Shown: positions 27,342-36,776, numbered from the stretch's first letter. The stretch: DNA of 64,000 nt from an uncultured Schlesneria sp. (GCA_903834925.1 CAILLA010000011.1:21291-85290); one strand, 5' to 3'. The notes: generated by a model from the sequence alone, not told the origin. Numbers and translations: made by a program.

Positions 27342-28131
27342 AAACGGATTTGCGTTCATCTGCCAATTTCTCGAACAACAGGCCGGTATCGCGATTGAGG
27401 CGGACCAGGACCAGTTCGTCGCTTGTCGGCTACTTCCCGTCGCACAGAAGCACGGGTTCGATTCCCTCGAATCGATGATTGTTCAGCTTCAAAATCGACG
27501 CGAGCGACACTTAATTCAGGACGTGATCGAGTCATTAATCACCCATGAAACGTCGTTCTTTCGGGATGCGCATTATTTTGATGAGCTGACAGAGCGAATT
27601 TTGCCGCGTCTGATCGCTCGCCGCACTTCGGAACGTCGACTGTCGATCTGGTGCGCCGCTTGTTCCACAGGCCAGGAAGCCTATAGCGTGGCCATGATTC
27701 TGCGTGAACGGTTCGCTCAACAATTGAATGACTGGCACATCGAACTATTAGCGACGGACCTGTCCGAGATCTCGCTGCAACAAGCTCAGACCGGCCGCTT
27801 TACCGAAGTCGAAGTCCGACGAGGTTTATCCGTTCCCAGGCTGACTCAACACTTTCGCCAGGATGGTGACGGTTGGCAGATCGACGACCGCTTGAAACGA
27901 ATGGTCAGATTTGAGCAATTGAACCTGACCAACGTCTGGCCACCGTTTTCATCAATGGATTTAATTCTGCTGAGAAACGTACTGGTCTATATGAGTCCAG
28001 CCACGCGCCAGAAGATACTGACGCGCATGCAGCGCGTGTTGCACTCCGACGGTTGTCTGATTCTAGGAAGTTCCGAATCTTCGAGCATTCCCGACGCCCG
28101 TTTCGCGACGGTCCGGCCCAGTTCGAAATGA
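27331..28131 (+). CDS. cheR: CheR-type chemoreceptor methyltransferase
   Basis: 266 aa. The N-terminal helical domain (about 1-75) is followed by the SAM-binding domain: ITHETSFFRDAHYFDEL, IWCAACSTGQEAYSVAM (SAM motif I, about 108-124), LLATDLSEISLQQAQTG and DLILLRNVLVYM. It methylates receptor glutamates using S-adenosylmethionine. No C-terminal TPR extension is present. Last gene of the chemosensory set; the ATG lies inside the cheB end. No clear terminator was found after the stop. Confidence 0.95.
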   Translation: MLDKNGFAFICQFLEQQAGIAIEADQDQFVACRLLPVAQKHGFDSLESMIVQLQNRRERHLIQDVIESLITHETSFFRDAHYFDELTERILPRLIARRTSERRLSIWCAACSTGQEAYSVAMILRERFAQQLNDWHIELLATDLSEISLQQAQTGRFTEVEVRRGLSVPRLTQHFRQDGDGWQIDDRLKRMVRFEQLNLTNVWPPFSSMDLILLRNVLVYMSPATRQKILTRMQRVLHSDGCLILGSSESSSIPDARFATVRPSSK

Positions 28132-28785
28132 CAATTCCTCGGTTGTACGAGTGGTCTCCTCTTGTGCGCGGTCTCCCGACCCCGCACAGGCGACCGACCG
28201 AAGGTCTTCTCTTTCTGACGGCCTTGCTTCTGGTTTTGTCGGTGGCGTCGAGATTGAATATCGGGGTTCAGTGTCGCCGTGGTCAGTCGCATAACAAATG
28301 TGGGAGCTGAATTCCAAAAATCATTTTCAAGCAATAAGATCACTAAGCATGAATTTCATCGCGGGCTGCGAGCCGGACGCCAAATGTGATCTTGGGCGAC
28401 GGCCTTGACCCGATCAGCTCAACCGATCAATCCAACCCATTCTGATACAACCATCATGAAAACAAAATCGTACCGTTCGTCTGTCGTATTCGTTGCCGCT
28501 GCCGTTCTCACTGGGCGCCGTTACTTCTTCGAACTGACAACCAGCCCCAATGTTTTATGGGCCGACCTCACAAAGTTCGATCTGAGCTCGGGTGCTCCAG
28601 TTTTGACCCTCAATCCTGAGGATTTGGCGTTGTCAGGCGATGTGACAAGCGGCTTCCAAAAAGCGGTAAAAGCTCCCTTCTGACGAGACCTTGACCGTGG
28701 GGATTGAATGCTATTCAGGCAGTCCCCGATGCAGGTGGTGCCTGGGTGAACTCCAGACTGGTCGGCGACGGGTTACTCCGTGTAA
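28132..28785. other. Gene-poor interval after the chemosensory operon
   Basis: 654 bases between cheR and the convergent MOSC gene. The only candidate gene is a weak 75-codon frame (28456-28683). No strong hairpin with T-run was seen to end the chemosensory transcript. Confidence 0.5.
28456..28683 (+). CDS. Possible small exported protein or gene remnant
   Basis: 75 aa starting MKTKSYRSSVVFVAAAVLTG, which looks like a short export signal, followed by RRYFFELTTSPNVLW and an acidic C-terminal half. No Shine-Dalgarno is evident and no domain is recognised. The abrupt change after the hydrophobic stretch could mean a truncated lipoprotein gene. Low confidence. Confidence 0.25.
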   Translation: MKTKSYRSSVVFVAAAVLTGRRYFFELTTSPNVLWADLTKFDLSSGAPVLTLNPEDLALSGDVTSGFQKAVKAPF

Positions 28786-29343
28786 TCACAGCTTCGTGAT
28801 CCGATCTCCCACTTGAACGTCACCCGCTTCAATAACTTTGGCGTAGATTCCCCGGAGTCGGAGTTGCTTTCCCATCGGAGAATTTACAAAAGCGAGAGCC
28901 GGGGAACCAAAGCGTCGACTGAACTTGCCACATCCGTTGTGGGGTTGTTCGGTGATTTCAATGACACATTCGCCAATGCGCAATAATTGGCCCGCCTGAA
29001 GGTTGTCCTGGCTGAGATCCAAATCAACAAAAAGATTGTCTCCCGCCAATTCCCAGCGATGTTTTTCGCCCGCCAGCAGGTTGATCATTCGGGAGTTCAT
29101 AATACAGATTTGAACATCGGGGTGAGGGCTGCCATCCGGCAGTTTCAACCAACAACCTCGTGCCCACGCATCCCCTTCTGTTCCCCCTTCGGGACTGAGA
29201 CGACATCGCTGCAAACTGAGCCGTTCTTCCGATCCGGGACGAATGACAATTGCTTCAAGCAATCCGTTGTCGGACGGAGACTTTCTGACCTCCGCCAATC
29301 CTTCCAAGATTTCCATTTCCGTTCGGTGTGTGACAGATGACAT
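28786..29343 (-). CDS. MOSC domain protein
   Basis: 185 aa. The MOSC core is seen as an opening LEAIVIRPGSEERL, a middle WELAGDNLFVDLDLSQDNLQAGQLLRIG (shown here as landmarks only), and NGCGKFSRRFG with the conserved Cys that carries sulfur or molybdenum-cofactor ligands in this family. YiiM-like proteins of this sort act in molybdenum-cofactor-dependent reduction of N-hydroxylated compounds; the exact role here is not known. Last gene of a three-gene minus-strand operon; 12 bases after the small coupled gene. AAAGAAAG precedes the ATG. Confidence 0.85.
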   Translation of the reverse strand: MSSVTHRTEMEILEGLAEVRKSPSDNGLLEAIVIRPGSEERLSLQRCRLSPEGGTEGDAWARGCWLKLPDGSPHPDVQICIMNSRMINLLAGEKHRWELAGDNLFVDLDLSQDNLQAGQLLRIGECVIEITEQPHNGCGKFSRRFGSPALAFVNSPMGKQLRLRGIYAKVIEAGDVQVGDRITKL

Positions 29344-29355
29344 AAGACGCTTTCT

Positions 29356-29505
29356 TTAATTGGCAGTCCACGCTTTTTTCCACTCAAGGTTGTCGAGTTG
29401 ATCTCCGGTCCAGATTTCGGTTGTCTCGTAAATCGGACTGTCACCTTCGGTGACGACACTCACGACAACTCTCCATCGTGACCGTAAATTCAATTCGTCT
29501 TTCAT
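29356..29505 (-). CDS. 49-residue gene translationally coupled to the acetyltransferase
   Basis: MKDELNLRSRWRVVVSVVTE...KKAWTAN, 49 aa. Its ATG (29503-29505) overlaps the TGA of the acetyltransferase gene (29502-29504) in an ATGA arrangement, and its stop is 12 bases before the MOSC gene. The composition is protein-like (alternating hydrophobic VVVSVV, then TTEIWTGDQLDNLEW). No family is recognised. The coupling and tight packing are the main evidence that it is real. Confidence 0.55.
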   Translation of the reverse strand: MKDELNLRSRWRVVVSVVTEGDSPIYETTEIWTGDQLDNLEWKKAWTAN

Positions 29506-30059
29506 TCCGTAATCTCTCGTAGGACGCGGCACGGATTTCCCGCAGCGACCACTCCATCTGGGATGTCCCTTGTAACGACACTTCCAGCCCCGATGACGGT
29601 TTTCGACCCGATCTTTACTCCTGGGCAGATTATCGCGCCACCCCCAACCCACACATTGGAACCGATTTCGATGGGCTTGCCAAATTCCTGTTTCCGACGC
29701 AGTTCGGCGTTGAGTGGATGCGTAGCAGTGTAGATCTGGACCGCAGGGCCGAACAGCGTGTAGTCCCCAATCGTGACCAGACACACGTCGAGAACGACGC
29801 AGTTGAAGTTAAAGTAAACTCGCTCACCCAATTGGATATTCGACCCGTAATCACAATAGAAGGGAGGCTGCATCCACACCGACTCACCCCCCTTTCCGAA
29901 GAGCTCAATCAAGATTCGGCGGCGAGCCTCTTGTTCGCTCTCACGAGTCGTATTCAGCGTTTGGATCAAGTCTCGGGCACGTTCCCTCGCCTGAGCTAAC
30001 TCTGGATCGAATGGATCGTAAAGTTCCCCCGCCAGCATCTTTTCTTTTTCGCTCTGCAT
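29502..30059 (-). CDS. Sugar O-acetyltransferase (maltose/galactoside acetyltransferase family)
   Basis: 185 aa, the normal length for Maa/LacA. The N-terminal MQSEKEKMLAGELYDPFDPEL is the Mac domain; the rest is left-handed beta-helix hexapeptide repeats (SNIQLGERVYFNFNCV, IGSNVWVGGGAIICPGVKIG, VIGAGSVVTRDIPDGVVAAGNPCRV). The catalytic His is in YTATHPLN. It acetylates a sugar hydroxyl from acetyl-CoA. The ATG has a strong AGGAG. It is the first gene of the operon with the 49-codon gene and MOSC. Confidence 0.95.
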   Translation of the reverse strand: MQSEKEKMLAGELYDPFDPELAQARERARDLIQTLNTTRESEQEARRRILIELFGKGGESVWMQPPFYCDYGSNIQLGERVYFNFNCVVLDVCLVTIGDYTLFGPAVQIYTATHPLNAELRRKQEFGKPIEIGSNVWVGGGAIICPGVKIGSKTVIGAGSVVTRDIPDGVVAAGNPCRVLREITE

Positions 30060-30258
30060 TTGCTACTCCTGAATCATGTATCGCGGAACGACGCACCTGA
30101 TGATCATGGCAACAATGTTTTTCTCGTGCGGTCGAATCCTGACGCCGCCAAGTGAATCATACGACGGCTATGTTGGCGTCAGGGAATTTCTTTCGTAAAG
30201 CCTCGAATCGAATCCCTTGCTCCGCTCTTGAAACTGGCAGTGTCGCAATCCGGTCACG

Positions 30259-32640
30259 TCACTTGTCGGAAGTGAGTGGTCTGCCATTCACGGTATAGAT
30301 CAGTTTCTCTGCCAAGGGTGCGATCGGTTTGCTGTCCAGGATTTTCCCACGGCAGACAACAGCGACACTTTTCGGCTGGCTGGATTCGGGAATGTTGACA
30401 TGGAACTTGTTCATGACTTTGGCACTGAGTCGATGGCTGGCCAGGCGGAAACGCATTTGGCCCTCGGCAGTTTCGACCAGCAGGTGGCAGTCCAGCTCGC
30501 TCGACTCACCGCGATCATCGCTGTATGGGAATCCATATGCTCCATGCAGAGCGGGGTAGATATAGCTCTTCAATTCGTCTTGCGGGTCATAATAACCGAC
30601 CAGTGTTGTCACGGGCACGCCAAACGCCTGAGGTTTTCGCTCGACCGACAGGTCTACCCCCGTCCCCGGCTTCCACCGCTTTCCATCGGAGACATAGCTT
30701 TTTTTGAAACCACGGGGAACGGCAATCGGAGTGCCATTCAGGAACAGCGTGCTTCCGTAGCTGGCCCCATGATTGATGGCTACGCTACGTCCGCGATTTG
30801 CGACCGAGGCCGCCGGGACATGAATATTTTTGGTCCAGTCGCCATCGGCCATGGTCACATTCACGCGATCGTATTCGGACAGTAGTGAGGCCATCTTTTC
30901 TTCGTTGAAATCGCTGACCGAGGCGGTGATCTGTGATCCGACATCAATCTTGTGATGGAATGGCTCCATCTTCCCTTTTTCGTCGTTCCACTTGCTGAAT
31001 CCGGTCGGCGAGCTGGCATCGAATACCGCTTTGCTTTCAAGGAAACGCTGGATGATGGCCGCTGTATTGGGGGTATAAAGCGTGAAGCGGATGAAGCTCG
31101 ATTGCGGCGCTCCACCCGCCATCGCGTCCAGTCCGAACGAGCGACCGTCGAACGGGCTTTGGCACTGGCCCTCCAGGCAGGTCTCCTTGCCGCTACGAAT
31201 CGGTGAGAAATTCGGGATGAAGCGGTTCTTGTCAGCGTCCCAGCCCCAGGTGGAGTTGATCTGATCGGCACTGCGGTGCACGGACCCCTGGAATCCGCCC
31301 ACATAATGGCCGAGACCGTAGTTGTGACCCACTTCGTGGCTGAACTCGTTGTGCAGCGAGTCATCAAGAGTCACGATGCCACCGCCGCCCGATCCACCGT
31401 GTACAACGAGACCGGCTGCATATTTGCCGACGCTGTTGTGGGCTGCCAGTTGGGCGACCACATAGGGGTGGCTCTCTTCCCCCTCGCCGGCAGTACTGTT
31501 GATGCCGTAATTGGCATTGTCGATGCCCAGGGAGATCAACTCCTTACCAATACGTTGGCGCATAGTGCCGTTGTGCCAGTCACCTTTGCTCGGATCGTGA
31601 TCGGTCAGCAAAGTCCCGTCAGGCAGCATCACTTCGGGCAGGGAAAGTGGAGCGTATTGGCTCACGATCAACCGGCTAGTGGGGACGGTCTGGAAGTATT
31701 CCCGATGGGCTGCGGGATCACCGGCGAAATGGAACTGGTCGCGGGGCGGGGTCAGCATTCCGACGTCAATCGTATGAATGAGCAATTCCGTGGGTGCGCC
31801 GACTTTGAGATTGGCCAGCGTGCCGCTCAGGTCGCCCTGTCGAATCCGCAGTGTCAGGCCGTGGACAATCCATTCTGCTGGCAGCACACCGGTCCAGGTA
31901 TCGTTGGCATACCTGATCCCTTGGTTCTCCAGATCGCTTTCCAGAATCCACTGGCCATGCACTGATTTAAAAAACAAGGTTTGGCCGCGCGAGATCGCGA
32001 CGGTACGGCTACCGTAGTGAACGGTCGACTCATAGCCAGCATTCGAGCGGACGCGAAGAAACTTCCCGTCGAGCTCTGTGCCGCTCGGAACATAAATGTT
32101 GCGGACCCATTGACCGTCAGCAGTCTGGATCTCCATCAGCGTGTTCTGCTTCAGCCGCCCATGAAGGAACGTCGCTTCCGCCTCGCTCAACCTCTGCAGG
32201 TCTAGCCTATTGTTGATGAAGCTGCCGGCCGCATCTGGCACAGTGAAATCAATTTTCTCTTCCGGTATGCCGTCCAGGTCATAGGCGGTTTTAGGTAGCT
32301 TCTCCGGTGGATCGAGACTCAGCGAGCCAAGCAGCCTCCCCCCTTTGTCACGAGCGGTGACTTCCATAGACGAAGTGCCATTCTGCTTCAATGGCTGCAC
32401 CAGCAAAAGGCACTTGCGTTGACTGATCAGGTGCGGCTGGTTGTCTCCCTTGCGAGGATTGACCGGAATTATCTGGCTCTGGGCGAATCGGACTTGCGCG
32501 GACAAAGATCCCTGCAAATCGTTGGTCGGAGCGGTCATATTGAAGACCAGCGGCTTTGCTGCCGGATCAGCCGCGAACAAAGAATCCCACATCAACGCCG
32601 CCGCGATCAATCCGGCAACTGTTCTGGCAGAAATACTCAC
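30259..32640 (-). CDS. Secreted M66 (StcE-like) zinc metalloprotease
   Basis: 793 aa starting with GTG at 32640 and a signal peptide ending SLFAADP (about residue 24). The zinc site is HEVGHNYGLGH (435-445) followed by YVGGF, the extended HExxHxxGxxH motif of peptidase family M66 (StcE/TagA), whose best-known member cuts mucin-type glycoproteins. The regions before (about 170-300) and after (about 590-700) contain repeated beta-rich segments with a shared pattern (WVRNIYVPSGTELDG / WTKNIHVPAASVANRG), as in the accessory domains of StcE. It lies 49 bases downstream of a small exported-protein gene on the same strand. Confidence 0.9.
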   Translation of the reverse strand: MSISARTVAGLIAAALMWDSLFAADPAAKPLVFNMTAPTNDLQGSLSAQVRFAQSQIIPVNPRKGDNQPHLISQRKCLLLVQPLKQNGTSSMEVTARDKGGRLLGSLSLDPPEKLPKTAYDLDGIPEEKIDFTVPDAAGSFINNRLDLQRLSEAEATFLHGRLKQNTLMEIQTADGQWVRNIYVPSGTELDGKFLRVRSNAGYESTVHYGSRTVAISRGQTLFFKSVHGQWILESDLENQGIRYANDTWTGVLPAEWIVHGLTLRIRQGDLSGTLANLKVGAPTELLIHTIDVGMLTPPRDQFHFAGDPAAHREYFQTVPTSRLIVSQYAPLSLPEVMLPDGTLLTDHDPSKGDWHNGTMRQRIGKELISLGIDNANYGINSTAGEGEESHPYVVAQLAAHNSVGKYAAGLVVHGGSGGGGIVTLDDSLHNEFSHEVGHNYGLGHYVGGFQGSVHRSADQINSTWGWDADKNRFIPNFSPIRSGKETCLEGQCQSPFDGRSFGLDAMAGGAPQSSFIRFTLYTPNTAAIIQRFLESKAVFDASSPTGFSKWNDEKGKMEPFHHKIDVGSQITASVSDFNEEKMASLLSEYDRVNVTMADGDWTKNIHVPAASVANRGRSVAINHGASYGSTLFLNGTPIAVPRGFKKSYVSDGKRWKPGTGVDLSVERKPQAFGVPVTTLVGYYDPQDELKSYIYPALHGAYGFPYSDDRGESSELDCHLLVETAEGQMRFRLASHRLSAKVMNKFHVNIPESSQPKSVAVVCRGKILDSKPIAPLAEKLIYTVNGRPLTSDK

Positions 32641-32689
32641 GTTGGCTCTCGTTCCTGATGGTCGCGTGCGGACGGCAAGTCCCGGATCT

Positions 32690-33208
32690 TTACTTCGTGA
32701 CTTTCGATACCGGCGGTGACGCGATGGATGCTGGGGCTTCAGATGAATCTGCCGCCGGAGCTTTCTTTATAAACTTCTTGAGCGGAATCTGATAGTACCT
32801 CGCGCCGGCGGTTTGCGGCTTGCCGTCAAACGTCTGGGTGAGGATCCGAATCATGGCGCGGTCGGCAAACTTTTGGTCGATCTCCAATTGCCCCGTAAGT
32901 TTGCCGTCCTTGGTCGGTTTCAAATCGAATGTGGTATTCAAGAGATAGGTGCGACCGCCATCCGGTCTCAGATTACTGAAAGCCACCACGCTGACGGAAT
33001 AAATTTGCTTGAGTCTCCCTTGATCAGCGAGAGTGAATGAGACGTTCAGCTTATCCCCACTTGCGGTCACCTTCCCATCGTACTTCAACCCCCATTCGTC
33101 CTTCGAAGGACCAAGCTCATAAAAATGAGCCCAACCGAGGCTCGACATCAGGACAACTGCGACGACGACCAACATACCCGTCGCCATGGGTGAAAATCGA
33201 AAGCTCAT
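32690..33208 (-). CDS. Small exported protein upstream of the M66 protease
   Basis: 172 aa from the ATG at 33208, which has AGGTG upstream; the longer frame to 33304 is rejected because it precedes the signal peptide. A signal (about 8-27, ending SLGWAHF) is followed by a beta-rich domain (LKYDGKVTASGDKLNVSF; YLLNTTFDLKPTKDGKL; RYYQIPLKKFI) and a Lys/Ala/Pro/Ser tail. No family is recognised. Same operon as the protease, so it may be a partner or chaperone; this is inferred from position. Confidence 0.7.
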   Translation of the reverse strand: MSFRFSPMATGMLVVVAVVLMSSLGWAHFYELGPSKDEWGLKYDGKVTASGDKLNVSFTLADQGRLKQIYSVSVVAFSNLRPDGGRTYLLNTTFDLKPTKDGKLTGQLEIDQKFADRAMIRILTQTFDGKPQTAGARYYQIPLKKFIKKAPAADSSEAPASIASPPVSKVTK

Positions 33209-33544
33209 GTCACATACACCTGATAAGTGGAATCGCTGTAGCCGATTCGAGAGTCGGAAGGCCAGCTTATGCACGTCGCGCGGTGCATTGGAGCTGTCAG
33301 CCAAAATTCGGGCAATATCAATTTGAATGCGGATATTCCCACCACGGGATCTCCGTTTCCCTGGCGCAGATAAAACGTTGATATAGCCAGACTTAGCCCA
33401 TGTTGCCTATATTCGCGTTAAGAAAATTCGCTCGCAAAAAAGCAGTGCAAATCCATTGCCCCGTTCTCGAAACGGGCGGAGAACGATCAAGATCCATATG
33501 GTTAACTCCGTCAAACGAGGTCGCTTTGCATAAGGAGATCTGGC
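33209..33544. other. Divergent promoter region, no gene seen
   Basis: 336 bases between the divergently transcribed M66 operon and the gene at 33545. It must hold both promoters. I could not pick out a convincing pair of promoter boxes or a repeat. Confidence 0.5.
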
Positions 33545-35251
33545 ATGGAGGCAGCAATGGATCGACGTTTGATCAAATTCGTGTTCGTTACCATCTTCAC
33601 TTGTTGCGCCTGCTCAATAATTGTCAAAGGGATCAATCGCATCTTCGCTCCCTATACGTCGGTCTCGCCGGGACAACAAAGCGATCACGCCACATCCGAT
33701 GCTCAGTCGGTCGAAAAAGACTCAGCTGAATCGAACCCCTCAAACGATACGCCGGAGACAACAGCCAAACACGGCTTGCGACTCGGAACCATCGCGACAT
33801 TGAAGCGAGTTGTATCCAGAACGTTGACGACCGACGAGAAGGCGGAGATCAGGCGGATGATTCGTTCGCTCGCTTCGATTAACGATGATCAAGAAAATTG
33901 GACGTATTTCTTGCAAAACAGATCGTTTCGCCCGTTGGACCAAACCTGTGAATCCGAATCGGTGGTCTCTTCCAGCCGCTACGCCCGATCTTCTCTCGAA
34001 TTTAAAAGGCTGATTGAGCTCGGACCAGACGCGCTACCGTTTCTATTAGAGTCACTCGATGACAATTCACCGACGGCATTTGTGATCAATAATCCGGGAT
34101 TCTGCCAAATGGCGCACGTCCACGGTGTTAGAGGTAACCCCGTCAAACTAAGTGAATGTGATCGTATCGAGAGTCGTCACCACGACGAGAAGACAGGCGA
34201 CGAATCGACCAGGTCCCACGTAATCACGATCGGCGACATTTGTTTCGTGATCATTGGTCAAATTGTTGGACGAGATTACCGAATCATGAATAATGTTCCA
34301 CAATGTTATATTGAAATTGCCAGCCCGACCACGTCTGAGCGAATCCGTCGACAAGTGCGCGAAATCTGGTCTAGCGATCATCCCTCGCAATCGTTGCTCG
34401 ACTCGTTGCAACTCGATCTTGCGACGGAAATCTCGCATTCCGAAAAAGATTATCAGGGGAAATCATCGTGGCAATGTGCCGCCGCCGAGCGTCTGTTGTA
34501 TTATTTTCCTCAAGAATCGGCTGGATTTGTTGCAGATCGACTGCGCAAATTTGACGTCGACCGCGAGTGTACGGCTCGTTCTTCGGGAGCATCTTTCGTC
34601 GAAGCAAGTGCCTTTTCAGATCATCCTCAGATCAAGACTTTATTGCGGCAAATGTTCGAACGAGCCACCAATCCCCATTTCATTGTCGCTTCAATGAAGT
34701 CCGTCAGCCGCAACGATCACGAATTCATGGTCCAACGGATGAAACGTCTGATCGAAGATCAGACGCGCGGAAACGCCGATCCTAAAGGCCACTGCTACAA
34801 GCTGCTGGTCGGGTTATGTCAATATGCCGAACCGGAAGCCAAGGAGGTGTTCCGGCAATACTTGGGTGACCGAACTGTCCAACATTGTCGACTCGCCTGT
34901 CTGGCATTACGAAAAGTCCAAAGTGAATTGGCCAAAGAGATTGAATGGACCAAAGAGTTGATCACGCCACTGCTCGACGATCGCCGAGAAGCCCCCTGGG
35001 ATAGCGATCCACAGTCCTACGCAGGTCGAGGGAGTGAGCCGATGCGAATCTGTGATGAGGCGGCAGAAACTATCGCGAGTGGAGATAAGAGACATCGGTT
35101 CAATACGCTAGACACGACATCCGCGCGGGACGCCCGCATCGCGGACATCAAATCCCTAATCAAGAATCCCTGCTTCGACATCGGTAATCCACGATCAGGG
35201 AATCGGAAAACGCGAATTTACGGAACCTCTCACATAACCACGGACGACTGA
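33545..35251 (+). CDS. Large membrane-anchored protein with HEAT-like C-terminal half
   Basis: 568 aa. The ATG at 33545 has GGAG eight bases upstream; a second ATG follows at 33557. One N-terminal TM or uncleaved signal (about 9-28) with Cys residues leads to a Ser/Asp/Pro/Glu-rich linker (about 40-75). Residues about 150-260 contain a compact region with ELGPDALPFLLESLDD, typical of HEAT-bearing planctomycete proteins, and the C-terminal half (about 320-530) is helical with repeats such as QHCRLACLALRKV. No catalytic motif is visible. Single gene on its strand. Confidence 0.7.
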   Translation: MEAAMDRRLIKFVFVTIFTCCACSIIVKGINRIFAPYTSVSPGQQSDHATSDAQSVEKDSAESNPSNDTPETTAKHGLRLGTIATLKRVVSRTLTTDEKAEIRRMIRSLASINDDQENWTYFLQNRSFRPLDQTCESESVVSSSRYARSSLEFKRLIELGPDALPFLLESLDDNSPTAFVINNPGFCQMAHVHGVRGNPVKLSECDRIESRHHDEKTGDESTRSHVITIGDICFVIIGQIVGRDYRIMNNVPQCYIEIASPTTSERIRRQVREIWSSDHPSQSLLDSLQLDLATEISHSEKDYQGKSSWQCAAAERLLYYFPQESAGFVADRLRKFDVDRECTARSSGASFVEASAFSDHPQIKTLLRQMFERATNPHFIVASMKSVSRNDHEFMVQRMKRLIEDQTRGNADPKGHCYKLLVGLCQYAEPEAKEVFRQYLGDRTVQHCRLACLALRKVQSELAKEIEWTKELITPLLDDRREAPWDSDPQSYAGRGSEPMRICDEAAETIASGDKRHRFNTLDTTSARDARIADIKSLIKNPCFDIGNPRSGNRKTRIYGTSHITTDD

Positions 35252-35368
35252 TTCGCATTCAATAATTTCCATTTTCTCTGCGTCTGCGTCCCCGAATCAA
35301 GAGGAAACGGGGATAAGTCCCAAGCCAAATTGGAAAGCAAAACGGAACTATTGGGGAGGGAATTCGGT

Positions 35369-35395
35369 ATCTGGTTTCCAAATGTGCTCCCACCT
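35369..35395 (+). repeat. 27-bp dispersed repeat, copy 1
   Basis: ATCTGGTTTCCAAAT followed by two variable bases and GCTCCCACCT. 24 of 27 bases match the segment at 59062-59088. It lies in the 181-base space between two convergent genes. No function is known. Confidence 0.5.
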
Positions 35396-35432
35396 GGACG
35401 AGCCAGTGTGGAAAGCAAAGCAACCTCTTCGT

Positions 35433-36614
35433 TCATCGCGATAACGATGGTGTCTGATACAGGATTTTTTTGCCGACCCGGATTTCGGCGTCGACGACGT
35501 AGGGCTGAATCCCTGCGAGGTCCGGTTCGATGCCCAGGCCAGGAGCATCTGGGGCCCGAATCTGACCATTTTCGTCGGGGACGATATGGTTCTTCGTCAT
35601 GGCAACGGCCAGTGATTTCAATTCGGTCGGGAATTCGCAGATCACATCTGCTTCCAATCCGGCAAACGGTTGAAGTGATGCTGACAACGCCAGGTTCGAT
35701 GTAAACGTATGGTTGACGTAAGTGACATTTTTCGTGGTGGCGTAATCGGCGACATCCTTAGCGATCGTGATCCCTCCGATCCGACCTGCGTCGATCTGCA
35801 CATACTTCAGTCCGGCGCGGTCGATCATGTGTTTTGCCATATGAAAGTTATGGCATCCTTCTCCACCCGCCAGACCCACCGTTCCGCTTTCTGCCGACAG
35901 CGAGTGGTACTCGTCAAGCGCACTTGACACGAATGGTTCTTCGAGCCAAGTCGCGCGGACTTCTTTCAATGCCCGCAGTCGTGCGCGGGCGGCAGCGACG
36001 TCCGTGTTCCATACCGTCCCGGCGTCGATCAGCAGAATCCCATCACTTCCCAACCCTTCTCGGGCGGCGTGAAGATGAGCTTCGTCGGTGGCAACACTCC
36101 CCAACCCGAACGGCCCCCAGCCGAACTTCGCTGCTCGGAATCCCTTCGATTGAATCCCCCTGGCCTTCTGCAATGTGGCTTCGGGAGTATCACCGAACAG
36201 CACCGATGCATACGGCGTCTTGGCAAAGGACTGAGAATATCCCAGAAGTTTCCAGACGGGTTCGCCGGCCCGACGACCAAGCAAGTCCCAGAGGGCGATA
36301 TCGATGCCCGAGAGGGTGTGATCCGCTTGCAGCAGGTCAAGGCTGTTTGCCCGGACGAGATTTCCGATCCGACGGATATCATCGACGTTATCGATTGTCT
36401 GTCCCAGCACCGAGGCTTGCACCGGTTTGCACGCACTGTGCGACATCGGACACACCAGGCTGGCAATGGAGACCAGAGGAGCTGCCTCGCACTCACCCCA
36501 GCCAACGTGGTCACCGGCGCAGACTCGAACCAGCAGGGCATCCTGGCTTCCATCACCGATGTCGAGAATCTCGGGCATCGCCAGATAGACAAAGTCGATG
36601 GAATCAATTCTCAT
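35433..36614 (-). CDS. Enolase-superfamily (mandelate racemase/muconate lactonizing) enzyme
   Basis: 393 aa from the ATG at 36614 (MRIDSIDFVYL); an in-frame start at 36656 would add 14 residues. The N-terminal cap (1-125) is followed by the barrel: K163 on strand 2 (AAKFGWG), metal ligands D197 (LLIDAGTVWN), E225/E226 (WLEEPF) and E252 (GGEGCH), and H302 (VNHTFTSN) as a likely base on strand 7. These enzymes abstract an alpha-proton from acid sugars or similar carboxylates. Divergent from a second enolase-superfamily gene. The substrate is unknown; an acid-sugar dehydratase is the best guess. Confidence 0.9.
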   Translation of the reverse strand: MRIDSIDFVYLAMPEILDIGDGSQDALLVRVCAGDHVGWGECEAAPLVSIASLVCPMSHSACKPVQASVLGQTIDNVDDIRRIGNLVRANSLDLLQADHTLSGIDIALWDLLGRRAGEPVWKLLGYSQSFAKTPYASVLFGDTPEATLQKARGIQSKGFRAAKFGWGPFGLGSVATDEAHLHAAREGLGSDGILLIDAGTVWNTDVAAARARLRALKEVRATWLEEPFVSSALDEYHSLSAESGTVGLAGGEGCHNFHMAKHMIDRAGLKYVQIDAGRIGGITIAKDVADYATTKNVTYVNHTFTSNLALSASLQPFAGLEADVICEFPTELKSLAVAMTKNHIVPDENGQIRAPDAPGLGIEPDLAGIQPYVVDAEIRVGKKILYQTPSLSR

Positions 36615-36776
36615 AACGGGCACAATCCTATGGGCTGTCGTGGGTTTGGTCTTCATTCACAGCGTCTGCGTTTTTCGCTGTGGACGAAAACCTTGGAGTG
36701 TCATTTTTCCTCGCCCAATTCTCAGCATTTACCGGATGACACGCAACCTAAGCGGTCATCCCGTCGGAGCAAGAGC

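Noticed and set aside
36069..36776. A long N-terminal extension of the second enolase-superfamily gene
   Set aside because: This part lies antisense to the neighbouring enzyme and the enzyme's own N terminus starts at 36777 with a good ribosome site.
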